5,967 nt of DNA from Chloroflexota bacterium (GTDB lineage Bacteria; Chloroflexota; Dehalococcoidia; SAR202; UBA11138), in the NCBI GenBank assembly GCA_022561955.1, contig JADFQF010000110.1, positions 1 through 5,967 of the forward strand, given 5' to 3'. Position numbers and translations under genes: made by a program. The notes below the pieces were generated by a model, which worked only from the letters and a program-made list of their open reading frames with translations, was not told the origin of the DNA and made no database searches. This document shows, in pieces, positions 5,916-5,967 of the stretch (position 1 is its first letter; the number at the start of each line of letters is the position of its first letter).

Positions 5916-5967
5916 ATGTCTACTTCAAGTGCTGGTTCAAAATTCTTCGACAGGGTGACCGCGGCAA
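5916..5967 (+). CDS. Start of an unidentified protein, cut by the right window edge
   Basis: Only 17 codons plus one base are visible, encoding MSTSSAGSKFFDRVTAA. The peptide is too short to assign a family. A polar Ser/Thr-rich start is followed by KFFDRV, which could begin a helix; no signal peptide is evident. The ATG follows a GGAGG site with five-base spacing, and the frame is open to the edge. The gene runs divergently from the OLD-like ATPase with about 980 bp between them, so nothing says the two work together. I chose this start over the downstream GTG (5955-5957) because of the ribosome site. Confidence 0.6.
   Translation, partial: MSTSSAGSKFFDRVTAA

Overview
The window looks like a piece of a moderately GC-rich bacterial chromosome. 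All complete genes lie on the minus strand. Two are housekeeping genes (folC and fabF), one is an OLD-family ATPase typical of the accessory genome, and about 1 kb at the right is repeat-rich and almost gene-free. Two hints suggest an uncultured Chloroflexota-type genome: the short palindromic intergenic repeats, and the style of the FabF and FolC sequences. This is a weak inference, because the 'attccggc-loop-gccggaat' repeat also occurs in many Proteobacteria.

Left part (1-2678, minus strand). A folC gene (dihydrofolate/folylpolyglutamate synthase, 485 aa from the preferred start) is followed after 7 nt by fabF (3-oxoacyl-ACP synthase II). FabF runs off the left edge about ten residues short of its expected end. 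The fabF Shine-Dalgarno sequence overlaps the folC stop codon, so the two are very probably one operon with coupled translation. They join folate/one-carbon metabolism and fatty-acid elongation, with no obvious shared pathway.

Middle (2679-4938, minus strand). A 672-aa ATPase has an OLD-like layout: an ABC-type ATPase interrupted by a central helical region, then a C-terminal TOPRIM-like domain. It starts behind a perfect AGGAGG and ends at a strong intrinsic terminator, a 29-nt palindrome at 2864-2892. It is therefore a separate transcription unit from folC-fabF. No partner gene (UvrD-type helicase, reverse transcriptase or second defence subunit) is visible on either side, so it resembles stand-alone class 1 OLD proteins. 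Its most notable feature is that the TOPRIM 'VEG' glutamate position reads V-N-D, and the later D-x-D reads D-V-T. The nuclease centre therefore appears degenerate while the ATPase motifs are intact.

Right part (4939-5915). About 980 bp without a convincing gene. It holds two copies of a 52-bp direct repeat with one mismatch, each containing an 8-bp hairpin. It also holds a probable decayed third copy, a second repeat type (5188-5264) and three degenerate copies of another short sequence. At the far right, a plus-strand gene with a good ribosome binding site begins at 5916, but only 17 codons are visible.

No tRNA, rRNA, CRISPR array, transposase or integrase was recognised. The best candidates for something unusual are the TOPRIM-degenerate OLD-like protein and the layered repeats upstream of it.
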